From the NCBI RefSeq assembly GCF_036194065.1, contig NZ_CP108098.1, positions 70,079 through 134,078 on the forward strand: a stretch of 64,000 bases of DNA, written 5' to 3'. Of the stretch, positions 41,615-50,240 are shown in pieces. The first letter of the stretch is position 1. Each line of letters opens with the position of its first letter. The position numbers and the translations under genes were made by a program. Source of the DNA: Streptomyces sp. NBC_00239. Its GTDB lineage: Bacteria > Actinomycetota > Actinomycetes > Streptomycetales > Streptomycetaceae. The notes under the pieces are model-generated. The model made no database searches, was not told the origin of the DNA, and saw only the letters and a list, made by a program, of their open reading frames with translations.

Positions 41615-42712
41615 TCAGACGTTCACGCCCCTTGTACGGAGGTAGGCGATCGGACTGACGTCGGTGCCGTAGCCGGGGCCGGTGCGGATCTCGAAGTGCA
41701 GGTGTGGTCCGAAGGTGTTCCCGGTCTCGCCGGACACGCCGATCTGCTGCCCGCCCTCGACCTTCTGACCGGCCTGGACCGGAGGTGTGCCTGCCATGTG
41801 GGCGTACTGGCTGTACTTGCCGTCGTCGTGCTTGATGACGACCTCGTAGCCGTACGCGCCGGCCCAGCCCGCGGAGTGCACGACTCCCGGCCCGGCTGCC
41901 TTGATCACAGTTCCCGTCGGCACGGGGAAGTCAACGCCGGTGTGGTAGCCGCTCGACCAGGCGGAACCTTTCTGCCCGTAGGGAGTCCCGGCTGCGCCAC
42001 TGACGGGCAGCGTCCAGCCCTCGGAGGAGAGCTTCCCCCCACCGGAGTCCGGCATGGTGAGGTTGGCGGCGTTCTTCATGATGTCCCGGACGTAGTTGTA
42101 CGTCTGCCCTTCGGCGAAGCGCGCGGGCGGGACGCCCTTGAAGTAGTCGACCCAGCCCCACCCCGCGTTGTAGCCGGACAGAGCCAGCTCGATGGGGCTG
42201 CCGTTGTAGTGCCCGTACTTCTTTGCCTTCTTGACGAGGTCACACATCATGCGGCCTTGGGACGGGATCGCGTCCTCGGGGTCGCGTACGTCCTTCACCC
42301 CGTCGCCGTTGCCATCAATGCCTTGGGATGCCCAGGTGTCATCAATGAACTGGGAGATACCTTTCGCCAAGGGGATCTTTTTGATGATGTTGCCGTTCGC
42401 GTCCCTTACGTACTCGTAGGACGTGGCACTCGGATCGAAGTTGCTCTCCGCCTGGATCTGGGCCGCGAGGATGCCCGGAGACAGGCCCTGATCGCAGTCG
42501 GCAGCGGCCTTCTCTATGAGTGCGGCGTACTTGGCCGGCACAAAGCCCTTCCCTACCCTCAGCTTGCCGCCAGCCACGATCCCACCTCCGCCCCCGCCTC
42601 CGCCGGCTCCGTCGTCGTCGCCGGAGGCGGCGAACACGATGCCGACGCCGAAGACGAGCGGGACGCCGAACCCGACGCCCGCGGCGAGGGCTATGCCCTT
42701 CTTGAGACTCAT
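41615..42712 (-). CDS. VirB1-like peptidoglycan hydrolase: lytic transglycosylase plus M23 peptidase
   Basis: 365 residues. A membrane anchor or signal (GIALAAGVGFGVPLVFGVGIVFA) is followed by a Gly linker. A lytic-transglycosylase domain spans about 55-215 (Glu89 in QIQAESNFDP; LSGYNAGWG at 179). A LytM/M23 zinc endopeptidase domain spans about 240-350 (His257-x3-Asp261 in YHTGVDF; His337-Leu-His339 in GPHLHFEI). It would open the cell wall for the transfer channel, like VirB1 or Gram-positive VirB1/TcpG-type fusions. Start ATG at 42712 with GGGGAG upstream; a GTG at 42721 is possible. Confidence 0.9.
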   Translation of the reverse strand: MSLKKGIALAAGVGFGVPLVFGVGIVFAASGDDDGAGGGGGGGGIVAGGKLRVGKGFVPAKYAALIEKAAADCDQGLSPGILAAQIQAESNFDPSATSYEYVRDANGNIIKKIPLAKGISQFIDDTWASQGIDGNGDGVKDVRDPEDAIPSQGRMMCDLVKKAKKYGHYNGSPIELALSGYNAGWGWVDYFKGVPPARFAEGQTYNYVRDIMKNAANLTMPDSGGGKLSSEGWTLPVSGAAGTPYGQKGSAWSSGYHTGVDFPVPTGTVIKAAGPGVVHSAGWAGAYGYEVVIKHDDGKYSQYAHMAGTPPVQAGQKVEGGQQIGVSGETGNTFGPHLHFEIRTGPGYGTDVSPIAYLRTRGVNV

Positions 42713-43035
42713 CAGACTCACTCCCCCGTTCTGGTGTCGCCGACCTCTCCCCAGGTGGCGTTGCGCGTCGTTCCTCTCAGGCGAAGGTCGCTTCGACCGG
42801 TTGCGCCGCCAAAGAGGATCACAGCGGCCCGGCAACCAACAGCGTCCGTCGCAACTTCTGCCGATATCAAGTTAATTGGGGCGAAGTTTCACCAATCGGA
42901 CTGCCATGATGGGAACTTACCTGGTATCACGCCCCATGAGCCTCAATAGAACCATGGAGGCAAGATTAGACTCACGTGTAAGCCAACGGACTTGAGCGTT
43001 AGCGTCCGTAAATTCAATTGCGTTACGGGGGATGA
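42713..43035. other. Divergent promoter region of the conjugation operons
   Basis: 323 nt between the VirB1-like gene and the ATPase-like gene that opens the main transfer operon. AT-richer than its surroundings, with ATCAAGTTAATTGGGG near 42865 and a 6-bp ACGGAC/GTCCGT inverted repeat at 42986-43009. Probably holds promoters in both directions; no gene seen. Confidence 0.5.
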
Positions 43036-43971
43036 ATGGCTAAGAGAGACCAGCCCGCCGTCCCGCCTCTGCCGGACGGCGCCCGCCTCGTGGTGCCGGT
43101 CATGGGGCCAGGGACTGGTGGCGGTGGCCGGTCCACCGTGGCAGGCCTGGTGGCCAGTGCCATGGCTTCGGCCGGACCAGCTGTGGTCCTGGACCTGGGG
43201 CCGCGGCTCGTCTCGCCGTGGCCGGCCTGGTGCGCCGAACACGGCCGCGGACTCGCTTCCATACCGCCGGACCGGCCCGTCCGACGCAGCGACGTGCTTG
43301 CCGCCGCCGCTCGCTTCGGCACTTCACCGGAGTCGGCTTGGCATGTCCTGACCGACCATCAAGACTGGGCCGCCCCGCCCCTCGACCTCCCGGGGGATCC
43401 AGCGGCGTGGTACCAGCTTGCGGCCATCGGCGGCTGGCGGACCGTCGTGGCAGACACTGCTCACCCGATCACCCACGACATCGTCTCCGCCCGGAGCGGG
43501 GGCACCAGCGGCATCACTGCCGCCTGGTCCTCGCTCCCGTTCGCGGTGCCGATCCTCTGCGCCGCTGCAACCGGCGCCGGAGTGCACGCAATGCAGCAGG
43601 CGGTCCACGCTCTGGAAGCTGAAGGCCTGCCTCTGAAGCGCCTGGTCATCGCCCTGGTCGATCAGTCCGATGACCGCCAGCCTCCCGTCGTCAAGGCAGC
43701 TTCGACGATGCTCGCTCCGCGCGTGGCCGCCGTGGTTCCCGTCCCGTACGACGCGGCCCTACGGGCCGCCGGCCTGCGAGAAATGACCCGGCTGCGACCG
43801 CGCACCACCCAGGCGGCGACCGCGCTGGCGCGCGCCGTCCTCCAGACCGCCCAGACAGCGTGGGGCACCCACCTGGGCATCGCAGAACAACCCGCCCCGT
43901 TCAACCGCTCGCCCGAGCAGACGCACCACCGAATAGCCCATCAGCCCACTCACACAGAGGTACCCGCATGA
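43036..43971 (+). CDS. MinD/ParA-like protein with altered P-loop
   Basis: 311 residues. The N-terminus VVPVMGPGTGGGGRSTVAGL occupies the place of a ParA/MinD P-loop, but both signature lysines are missing (GGGGRST instead of KGGxGKT). VVLDLG then gives a Walker A-prime-like strand and WRTVVADTAHP a Walker B-like strand. It may bind nucleotide weakly or be a pseudo-ATPase. Its place at the head of the transfer operon and ATGA overlap with the pilin-like gene suggest a part in assembly or positioning of the conjugation apparatus. It resembles proteins next to SCO6880-type genes in Streptomyces. Confidence 0.65.
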   Translation: MAKRDQPAVPPLPDGARLVVPVMGPGTGGGGRSTVAGLVASAMASAGPAVVLDLGPRLVSPWPAWCAEHGRGLASIPPDRPVRRSDVLAAAARFGTSPESAWHVLTDHQDWAAPPLDLPGDPAAWYQLAAIGGWRTVVADTAHPITHDIVSARSGGTSGITAAWSSLPFAVPILCAAATGAGVHAMQQAVHALEAEGLPLKRLVIALVDQSDDRQPPVVKAASTMLAPRVAAVVPVPYDAALRAAGLREMTRLRPRTTQAATALARAVLQTAQTAWGTHLGIAEQPAPFNRSPEQTHHRIAHQPTHTEVPA

Positions 43972-44282
43972 GCCAGATAGCCGAGCACGTACACCTCGCT
44001 GCCGATATCGTCCCCGCCTTCACCCCAGCCCTGCCCGACGCACTGAAGGGCATCACCGGCCAGGTCCTCGGCTGGGCCGCCGGCATCGGCGTCGCCCTCG
44101 CCGTCCTGGGCCAGGTCCTCGGGTGGTCCATGATCGGCATCGGCCACAGCACGGAACGCTCCAACCTCGCAACCCGCGGCAAGCAGTCCGTGATCTGGAG
44201 CCTCGTCGGCGGCATGGGCCTCGCCGTCGCCAGCAGCCTGGTCATGCTGTTCTACAACGCCGCCAAGGGCGGTGGGAACTGA
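43968..44282 (+). CDS. VirB2-like small membrane protein
   Basis: 104 residues from the ATG overlapping the previous stop. Two hydrophobic segments (VLGWAAGIGVALAVLGQVLG and VIWSLVGGMGLAVASSLVMLF) joined by a basic loop give the two-helix hairpin of VirB2/TrbC pilins and of Gram-positive equivalents. No cleavable signal is evident. Overlaps the next gene (TGATG). Confidence 0.6.
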   Translation: MSQIAEHVHLAADIVPAFTPALPDALKGITGQVLGWAAGIGVALAVLGQVLGWSMIGIGHSTERSNLATRGKQSVIWSLVGGMGLAVASSLVMLFYNAAKGGGN

Positions 44283-45052
44283 TGGATACCCATGACCGCA
44301 AGGCACGGCTCGCCCGTGTGCGCCTGGCGGGCATAGCCGTGCTGACTGTGGGCGTTCTCGCCGCTGGCGGGTACCTCGCGGTGAACACCCTGACGGGCGA
44401 CTCCACCAGCCCGGGCGGAGAGAGCACTGCTGGCCAGTCGCCAACGCCTTCCCCGACGTCGTCTGCGGGCGGCGATAACCGCATGACGCCCGGCAAGGCC
44501 AAGGCCGTGCAGCTGCTGAAGCCCAAGAAGAGCCAGGACGGCGCTCCCCTCGGCTTCCCGAAGAACGGCATGGGGGCCATCTCGGCCGCCGTCGCCTACT
44601 GGGAGGAGTACGCCTGGCTCGACGACGCAATGGCACGCCGGCAGCTTCAGGTACTGGTCTCACCGGACTCGCCCCAAACCATCGACAAGCAGGTCAGCGC
44701 GGTTCGCACGCTTCGTGAGGGCGTAGGGCTGCCTCCGTCCGGCCCGGCACCCGCCGGGGTCACCTTCTCGACCGTCGTCGAAGCCGTCCGGGGCAAGTCC
44801 CTGACGAAGGACGGCGGCGTGGTGCAGATCTGGCTGGAGTACGACCGGTACGCCACCAAGCCCGACGGCGGAGGGGACGACGATCCGTTCAAGGACCAGT
44901 CCACCGACATCATCATGAAGTGGCAGGACGGTGAGTGGAGGATCACCGAAGAGCCGCAGTACGTGAAGCTGCGCACCTTCCCGGTGTCCTACGACCCCAC
45001 GAGCGTGCCGGCCCGTCAGGACGGCTGGTTGCGGGTGGACCATGCGAACTAA
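44282..45052 (+). CDS. Membrane-anchored VirB8/TcpC-like protein
   Basis: 256 residues: short cytosolic basic start, one membrane segment (LAGIAVLTVGVLAAGGYLAV), a Ser/Thr/Pro spacer, then a ~190-residue extracytoplasmic domain containing VAYWEEYAWLDDAMARRQL and ending VSYDPTSVPARQDGWLRVD. One anchor plus an NTF2-like outside domain fits the VirB8/TcpC family of scaffold proteins, though sequence similarity is too low to be sure. Coupled on both sides in the transfer operon. Confidence 0.55.
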   Translation: MDTHDRKARLARVRLAGIAVLTVGVLAAGGYLAVNTLTGDSTSPGGESTAGQSPTPSPTSSAGGDNRMTPGKAKAVQLLKPKKSQDGAPLGFPKNGMGAISAAVAYWEEYAWLDDAMARRQLQVLVSPDSPQTIDKQVSAVRTLREGVGLPPSGPAPAGVTFSTVVEAVRGKSLTKDGGVVQIWLEYDRYATKPDGGGDDDPFKDQSTDIIMKWQDGEWRITEEPQYVKLRTFPVSYDPTSVPARQDGWLRVDHAN

Positions 45053-47153
45053 CCCTCTTGTCCGCGGTGTCTTCCTGCTCCTGGCGCTGCTGCTCACCTT
45101 CGGGATGAGCGGCGCGGGAGCGCCCGCTGCCTATGCCGATGACGTCGTTCCCCCCAACGCGAAGGTCGTCAACTGGGGACCGCCCAAGGACCCGCCGAAG
45201 GAGTGGGAGGAGGGCGGCCAGGCGTGGGGCCTCACCCCGGAGGGCAACTACTGCATCCTCGGCGAGTACGACAACTGCAACCTTCAGGGCGGCGAGAAGC
45301 CGGGCACCATAGGCATCTGTGAGGGTGCCGACGGCTCAGCGAGTGACGTCTGCTCCAAGGAGGAGAAGCAGGCGTTCGAGGAGAAGGCCCTCGCCAAGTG
45401 GCAGAAGAACGCCAAGAAGGACGGGTCCGGCGGCAACTACGAGAAGCAGCTGGAGTTCCTGACCAACTGCGTCAAGAAGGAGCACAAGCCCTTCAAGCTG
45501 TGCCTCGAACTGGGCAACCGGGACCACTCCGACATTTTCACGCCGCCTGCCAAGGATGTGCTGGACTGGGTCGGCGGCAAGATTTCCAAGATGGCGTCCG
45601 ACGCGCTCCAGGAGGCTGCTCGGTACATCGGTGAGTCCGTGGTGTGGCTTCTGGAAGCCTTCGCCAACGCCTTCAACTCGTGGTCGACGATCAATCTGGC
45701 TGACACCGGTATGAGCAAGATGCTGGGCATCTCGCTCTCCCTGTCGGCCGTGATCGCGGTATTCCTGCTGATCATCCAGTCGGGGAAGGTCGCCATCAGC
45801 CAAGACGGCGGCCCGTTTGTCACTGCTGCGTCGGGGCTCGTGAAGTGGGCGGCGATCCTCGCCGTCTACCTCACGGCGACGCAGGTGGCGCTGGACTGGT
45901 CCGACGAACTGTCCACCTGGATCATCAACTACAGCTTCGAGGGCGGCGGCAGCGGCGAGGCTGATGCCCAGAAGGCGATGTCCACGCAGCTCGGAAAGCT
46001 GTTCTCGGGACTGACGGTGGGCGGCGGCTCAGCCGCGGCCGCGGGCGGTGCGCTGGTTACCGGCTCCGGCTTCTTGGCGAACGCCGTCGGTGTGGTGATC
46101 GTGGTCGGCATCCTGTGCATCCTGGCCATCGCCGCCCTGTGGGTGGAGATGATGATGCGGCAGGCGGCCATCATGATCCTGGTGGTCTCCATGCCGATCG
46201 TCCTGGCCGGCCAGATGGCGGACTCCACTCGTGACTGGTGGCCCAAGGCGCGCAACGCCCTGATCGCCACCATCCTCACGAAGCCGGTCATCGTGATGTG
46301 CTTCGGCATCGGATTCGGAGCCATGACCGACGCGAGCGGCGTCAAGAACGTCCTGGTCGGCTTCATGATCTTCGTGGTGGCCGGGTTCTCCTGGCCCGTC
46401 CTCGCACGGTTCATGGTCTTCACCAGCAATGGCGATGGCAACTCCACAGCCAGCGGAATCATCAGCTCGGTCGGCAGCTCCATGTCCAGCATGTTCGGCG
46501 GCTACCAGCCCGCTCCGGGCGGAGCGGGAGTCGTAGGCGGCGGCGCGGGATACACGAAGGCGCTGGAAGAGGACAACGCGAACGTCGCAAGCAGCGGGTC
46601 CAACGGCACGAGCGGAGGTGGCTTCTTGAGCAAGGCCGGAGCTGGCTTGAAGCAAGTCGGCGGCGCCGTTGCCGGGCCGATCGGGCTCGGGCTTCAGCTT
46701 GCCGCCGCTGGCAAGGACACCCTCGAATCCACAGCTCAGAACACCGCGGCGAACGCGGGCCTTGGCCCGGCTGCAAGCGGTGGCCGCCATGCCGTGATCC
46801 CCCCGCGCAGTTCCGGCACGGCTCAGGAGAGCGAACCGGAGGCCCCCGCGCAGGGCGAGGAAGGCGGCGGCACCCCGGAGCCTGCTCCGTCCCCCGTGGG
46901 GGAGTCGGAACCGCCGACGGCCTCGGACAGCGGCCCGACAGCCGTCGGCGACCCGTCTCCGGCACCGACGGATGTCGGCGAATCGTCTGCGCCGACACCC
47001 ATCGGCGACCCGTCTCCGGCCCCGGCGCCCGCCGCCGATCCGTCTCCCACTGCGTCGGCGCCGGCGTCTGCTCCGGAGCCATCCACTGTCAATGCGAGCA
47101 CAGCCAACTGGAACGGGCCCCGTCCCACCGAGTCCGACAGCGAAGGGAGCTGA
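45042..47153 (+). CDS. VirB6/TrbL-like polytopic membrane protein
   Basis: 703 residues. Signal-like N-terminus (GVFLLLALLLTFGMSGAGAP), a ~160-residue outside domain with several cysteines, then at least five membrane helices (MLGISLSLSAVIAVFLLIIQ, GVVIVVGILCILAIAALW, MRQAAIMILVVSMPIVLAGQ, GFMIFVVAGFSWPVLARFM). The C-terminal ~230 residues are Gly/Ser/Pro-rich with repeated GDPSPAP and TxVGxSxAP units. This matches the VirB6/TrbL channel component of type IV secretion and TrbL-like proteins of Gram-positive transfer systems. It overlaps the previous gene by 11 nt. Confidence 0.75.
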   Translation: MRTNPLVRGVFLLLALLLTFGMSGAGAPAAYADDVVPPNAKVVNWGPPKDPPKEWEEGGQAWGLTPEGNYCILGEYDNCNLQGGEKPGTIGICEGADGSASDVCSKEEKQAFEEKALAKWQKNAKKDGSGGNYEKQLEFLTNCVKKEHKPFKLCLELGNRDHSDIFTPPAKDVLDWVGGKISKMASDALQEAARYIGESVVWLLEAFANAFNSWSTINLADTGMSKMLGISLSLSAVIAVFLLIIQSGKVAISQDGGPFVTAASGLVKWAAILAVYLTATQVALDWSDELSTWIINYSFEGGGSGEADAQKAMSTQLGKLFSGLTVGGGSAAAAGGALVTGSGFLANAVGVVIVVGILCILAIAALWVEMMMRQAAIMILVVSMPIVLAGQMADSTRDWWPKARNALIATILTKPVIVMCFGIGFGAMTDASGVKNVLVGFMIFVVAGFSWPVLARFMVFTSNGDGNSTASGIISSVGSSMSSMFGGYQPAPGGAGVVGGGAGYTKALEEDNANVASSGSNGTSGGGFLSKAGAGLKQVGGAVAGPIGLGLQLAAAGKDTLESTAQNTAANAGLGPAASGGRHAVIPPRSSGTAQESEPEAPAQGEEGGGTPEPAPSPVGESEPPTASDSGPTAVGDPSPAPTDVGESSAPTPIGDPSPAPAPAADPSPTASAPASAPEPSTVNASTANWNGPRPTESDSEGS

Positions 47154-47156
47154 CCG

Positions 47157-48689
47157 ATGTCCACCAACACCGAACGACCCGCCACCTATGGCGGCTGGCA
47201 GGCCGAGCGCATGGGCGTCATCGGCAACCTCTCGGGCGTCGGGTTCACGCTCGTGGCGGCCGCGGCCGTCATCTCGTTGGCGCCGATCTACCAGCGCAGC
47301 TGGTCGGCGCTCCTGATCGCTCTGCCTCTCTCCGCGCTCCTCCTGGGCCTCGCCTACGGGCGGGTGCTGGGACTGACGGCTGACGAGTGGCTCCTCCTCG
47401 CAGTAAGGCACCAGATCTCCGTGGCGACAAAGAAGAACCTGTTCCTCTCGGGGGCCTTCGCCCCCCGCAACCCCAAGACCGGCGATCAGCCGATGGATCT
47501 GCCGGGCCCCCTGGCCCGACTGCGGATCCTCGACGCCGCCGACGGCCAGGGCGGCCAGATCGGTGTCGTGCTCGACCCGACCGCGAACACCTACACAGCG
47601 GTCGCCCGTATCACGTTCCCCGGCCTCGCCCTGATCGACAACGAGCGTCAGAACGCGCGAGTGGCCGGGTGGGCCGCCTTCCTCCGCGCTCAGTGCAAAG
47701 AGGACTCGCCGATCGTCCGAATCGCGGTGCACCAGCGCTCGCTGCCCGACGACGGAGCAGCGCTGCGCGCGTTCACCGCACGGCACACGGCGGAAGGGGC
47801 ACCGAACGTTGCCAAGGAGTCCCTGGCGGAGCTCATGATGTCCGCGGGCCCCGTGGCGACGATCCGGGAGACCTACCTCGCGATATCGCTGTCGGCTGGC
47901 CGTGCCCGCCTGGCCATCAAGGGGGCCGGCGGTGGTCAGATCGGCGCCGCCGCGGTGCTGGTCCGCGAGCTCAACGCCATGCAGGGCTCCCTGAGCTCAG
48001 CAGGTCTCCAGGTCACCGAGTGGCTCACGCCCCGCAAGGTGGCACAGGTCATCCGTACCGCCTATGACCCGCACTCCCAGCTGGAATTCGCCGACCGTAA
48101 CGCGGCCGCTCGTGACGCGGACTGGCAGGGCACCCCACCGGGAGTCGACCCCGCCCTGGCAGGCCCGTCGGCAGCTGAGACGGGATGGAGCGTCTACCGG
48201 CACGACGGTGCGTACACCGTCTCCTACCAGGTGCGTAACTGGCCGCAGAGTGACGTTTTCGCGACCTTCATGCAGCCGTTGCTCCGGCCTCGGCAGAACG
48301 CCCGCCGGTCTCTCTCGCTGGTCTTCGAGCCGATCGGCCCGTCAGTGGCCCGCCGGGAACTGGCCAAGGAGAAGACCAAGCGCGACACCGCGCGCAAGGT
48401 CAGGGCGAAGACGGGCCGATCAGAGAGCGAGGACGAACGCCGCGAGGCTGTGACCGCGCGGGAGCAGGACCGCGCCAGGGCGGCGGGCCACGGAGTGGCC
48501 CGGTTCACCGGGCTGATCGCGGTGACGGTCACCGACTATGAGCAGCTGGAGACGGCGTGCGCTGAGCTTCAGGCAGACGCGTCGGCCGCCGGCATCGAGG
48601 TGCGCCGTATGTGGGGCGGGATGGACGCCGGGTTCGCTGCGGCTGCGCTTCCCCTGGCCGTTGGCCTTCCCGAACGGAGGATCTTCTGA
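47157..48689 (+). CDS. SCO6880-like type IV secretion protein
   Basis: 510 residues. Two membrane helices near the N-terminus (VGFTLVAAAAVISLAPIY and LLIALPLSALLLGLAYGRVL) are followed by a soluble domain (GQIGVVLDPTANTYTAVARI, GPVATIRETYLAISLSAGRA) resembling the N-terminal part of VirB4. This is the SCO6880 family: a VirB3-like membrane part plus VirB4 N-domain, encoded separately from the ATPase motor that follows. Its stop overlaps the VirB4-like ATG by one base (TGATG). Confidence 0.75.
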   Translation: MSTNTERPATYGGWQAERMGVIGNLSGVGFTLVAAAAVISLAPIYQRSWSALLIALPLSALLLGLAYGRVLGLTADEWLLLAVRHQISVATKKNLFLSGAFAPRNPKTGDQPMDLPGPLARLRILDAADGQGGQIGVVLDPTANTYTAVARITFPGLALIDNERQNARVAGWAAFLRAQCKEDSPIVRIAVHQRSLPDDGAALRAFTARHTAEGAPNVAKESLAELMMSAGPVATIRETYLAISLSAGRARLAIKGAGGGQIGAAAVLVRELNAMQGSLSSAGLQVTEWLTPRKVAQVIRTAYDPHSQLEFADRNAAARDADWQGTPPGVDPALAGPSAAETGWSVYRHDGAYTVSYQVRNWPQSDVFATFMQPLLRPRQNARRSLSLVFEPIGPSVARRELAKEKTKRDTARKVRAKTGRSESEDERREAVTAREQDRARAAGHGVARFTGLIAVTVTDYEQLETACAELQADASAAGIEVRRMWGGMDAGFAAAALPLAVGLPERRIF

Positions 48690-50239
48690 TGGCTCTGTCC
48701 TTCGTGCGGCGCCGCCGCAACGACACCGTGCTCGAAGCGGCTCCGCTGAGCGAGTTCCTCGACCTGGAACAGGCTCAGCCTTCGGCCGGGCCGCAGCTCA
48801 GCGCCCGCGACCTGCGGCGCTCCCGGCTGCTCGAAGACCCCGCGACCGTGATGCGGGTCGCCCCCAAGCTCGGGTGGAACCGGCCCTACGCCGGCAGGGC
48901 TGCCTCGCCTGTGAAGTCGGAAGCCTTCCGCGCCCACACCGGAGCGGCGGCGGGAATCTTCCCGTTCCTGCACGGGGCCAGCCTGCCTCCCATCGGGGTC
49001 TACATCGGCTGGGACACCATGACCATGCAGGCTTTCAGCGCCCATCCCTCGGGCTGGGTGAAGGAGGGCCTGACCACCAACCCCAACATCATGATCACCG
49101 GCGTGCCCGGCAGCGGAAAGTCCGCGCACATCAAGGCACTCGGCTTCCGGCTGATGGTCCTGGGCATGCGCTTGCTGATCGCTGGTGACGTCAAGGGCGA
49201 GTACGCCCAGCTGTGCCGGCACCTGGGCGTGGAGCCGGTACGGCTCGGTCCCGGCCTGTCGGGTCGGCTCAACCCCTTGGACGCCGGCCCGTTGGGCGCG
49301 GACCTCGACAAGATCTCGAACCCGGCGGAGCTGACGGCACGCCTGAAGGAAATCCACCGCCGACGGCTCACCCTGCTGAAGGCGTTGCTCGAACTTCAGC
49401 TGAAACGGTTCCTCATCCCCCAGGAAGAGGAGTGCCTGGACATCGCCGTGCGAGAGGTCACCGGAGAGCTGCACGGACAGAGCACCCTGGCGACCCCGAC
49501 CCTTCCGATGGTCTATGCGAAGTTGAAGGACCCTTCCGAGGCCATGGCCCGGGAACTTCGTGTGCGCGGCGACGACGTGCAGACCGCCCGGGAGCACATG
49601 GCTCCCATCAGGGCCGCCCTGGGCACGATGATTCACGGGCATCTGGGCGGCCTGTTCGACGAGCAGACCAGCGTTGAGCTGGACTGGGAAGCGCCGATCC
49701 AGTCGATCGACATCGCCTCCCTTCAGCACTACGGCGACGAAACGGTTGCCATGGTCCTGACATGTGTCTCGTCATGGGCCCAGGCCGCCATCGACCGTCC
49801 CGGGCGGCCGTGGATCGTGGTGCGCGATGAGATGTGGCGCCAGATCCAGAGCGGCGGTGCCGCGATGGTCAGGAAGATCGATGCGGATCTCCGCCTCAGC
49901 AGGGCGTCCGGCACCATCCAGCTCCTGGCCACCCACTCGCTCGCCGACTTCGAGGCCCTCGGCGCGGCGGGTGAGGAGGCATCCGCTATCGCCAAGGAAC
50001 TGATCGCCAAATGTGACACCAGGATTCAGCTGGCGCAGGACACCAAACCGCTGAACCTGACCAAGGAAGCCATCGGTCTCACGGAAGCCGAATGCGCCCT
50101 CATCGGCGGCTGGGGCGCCGGGCAGCGAGGCCGCGCCTTGTGGAAGGTCGGCCGCGCGGGCGGTAGTCACGCCGTTCAGCTGCTTCTGTCCAAGACAGAG
50201 AAGAGCCTGTTCGAAACCGACGAGCGAATGGTGATGTGA
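48689..50239 (+). CDS. VirB4-like conjugation ATPase
   Basis: 516 residues from the ATG at 48689. Walker A ITGVPGSGKSAHIK spans 137-150; LLIAGDVKGEYAQL follows, PWIVVRDEMWRQIQ gives Walker B with Asp-Glu, and IQLLATHSLADFEALG the typical QxxxDL-like motif region. This is the C-terminal motor half of VirB4; the N-terminal half is the separate SCO6880-like gene. It would energise pilus or channel assembly and substrate passage. It ends one base before the coupling-protein ATG. Confidence 0.88.
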   Translation: MALSFVRRRRNDTVLEAAPLSEFLDLEQAQPSAGPQLSARDLRRSRLLEDPATVMRVAPKLGWNRPYAGRAASPVKSEAFRAHTGAAAGIFPFLHGASLPPIGVYIGWDTMTMQAFSAHPSGWVKEGLTTNPNIMITGVPGSGKSAHIKALGFRLMVLGMRLLIAGDVKGEYAQLCRHLGVEPVRLGPGLSGRLNPLDAGPLGADLDKISNPAELTARLKEIHRRRLTLLKALLELQLKRFLIPQEEECLDIAVREVTGELHGQSTLATPTLPMVYAKLKDPSEAMARELRVRGDDVQTAREHMAPIRAALGTMIHGHLGGLFDEQTSVELDWEAPIQSIDIASLQHYGDETVAMVLTCVSSWAQAAIDRPGRPWIVVRDEMWRQIQSGGAAMVRKIDADLRLSRASGTIQLLATHSLADFEALGAAGEEASAIAKELIAKCDTRIQLAQDTKPLNLTKEAIGLTEAECALIGGWGAGQRGRALWKVGRAGGSHAVQLLLSKTEKSLFETDERMVM

Positions 50240-50240
50240 C

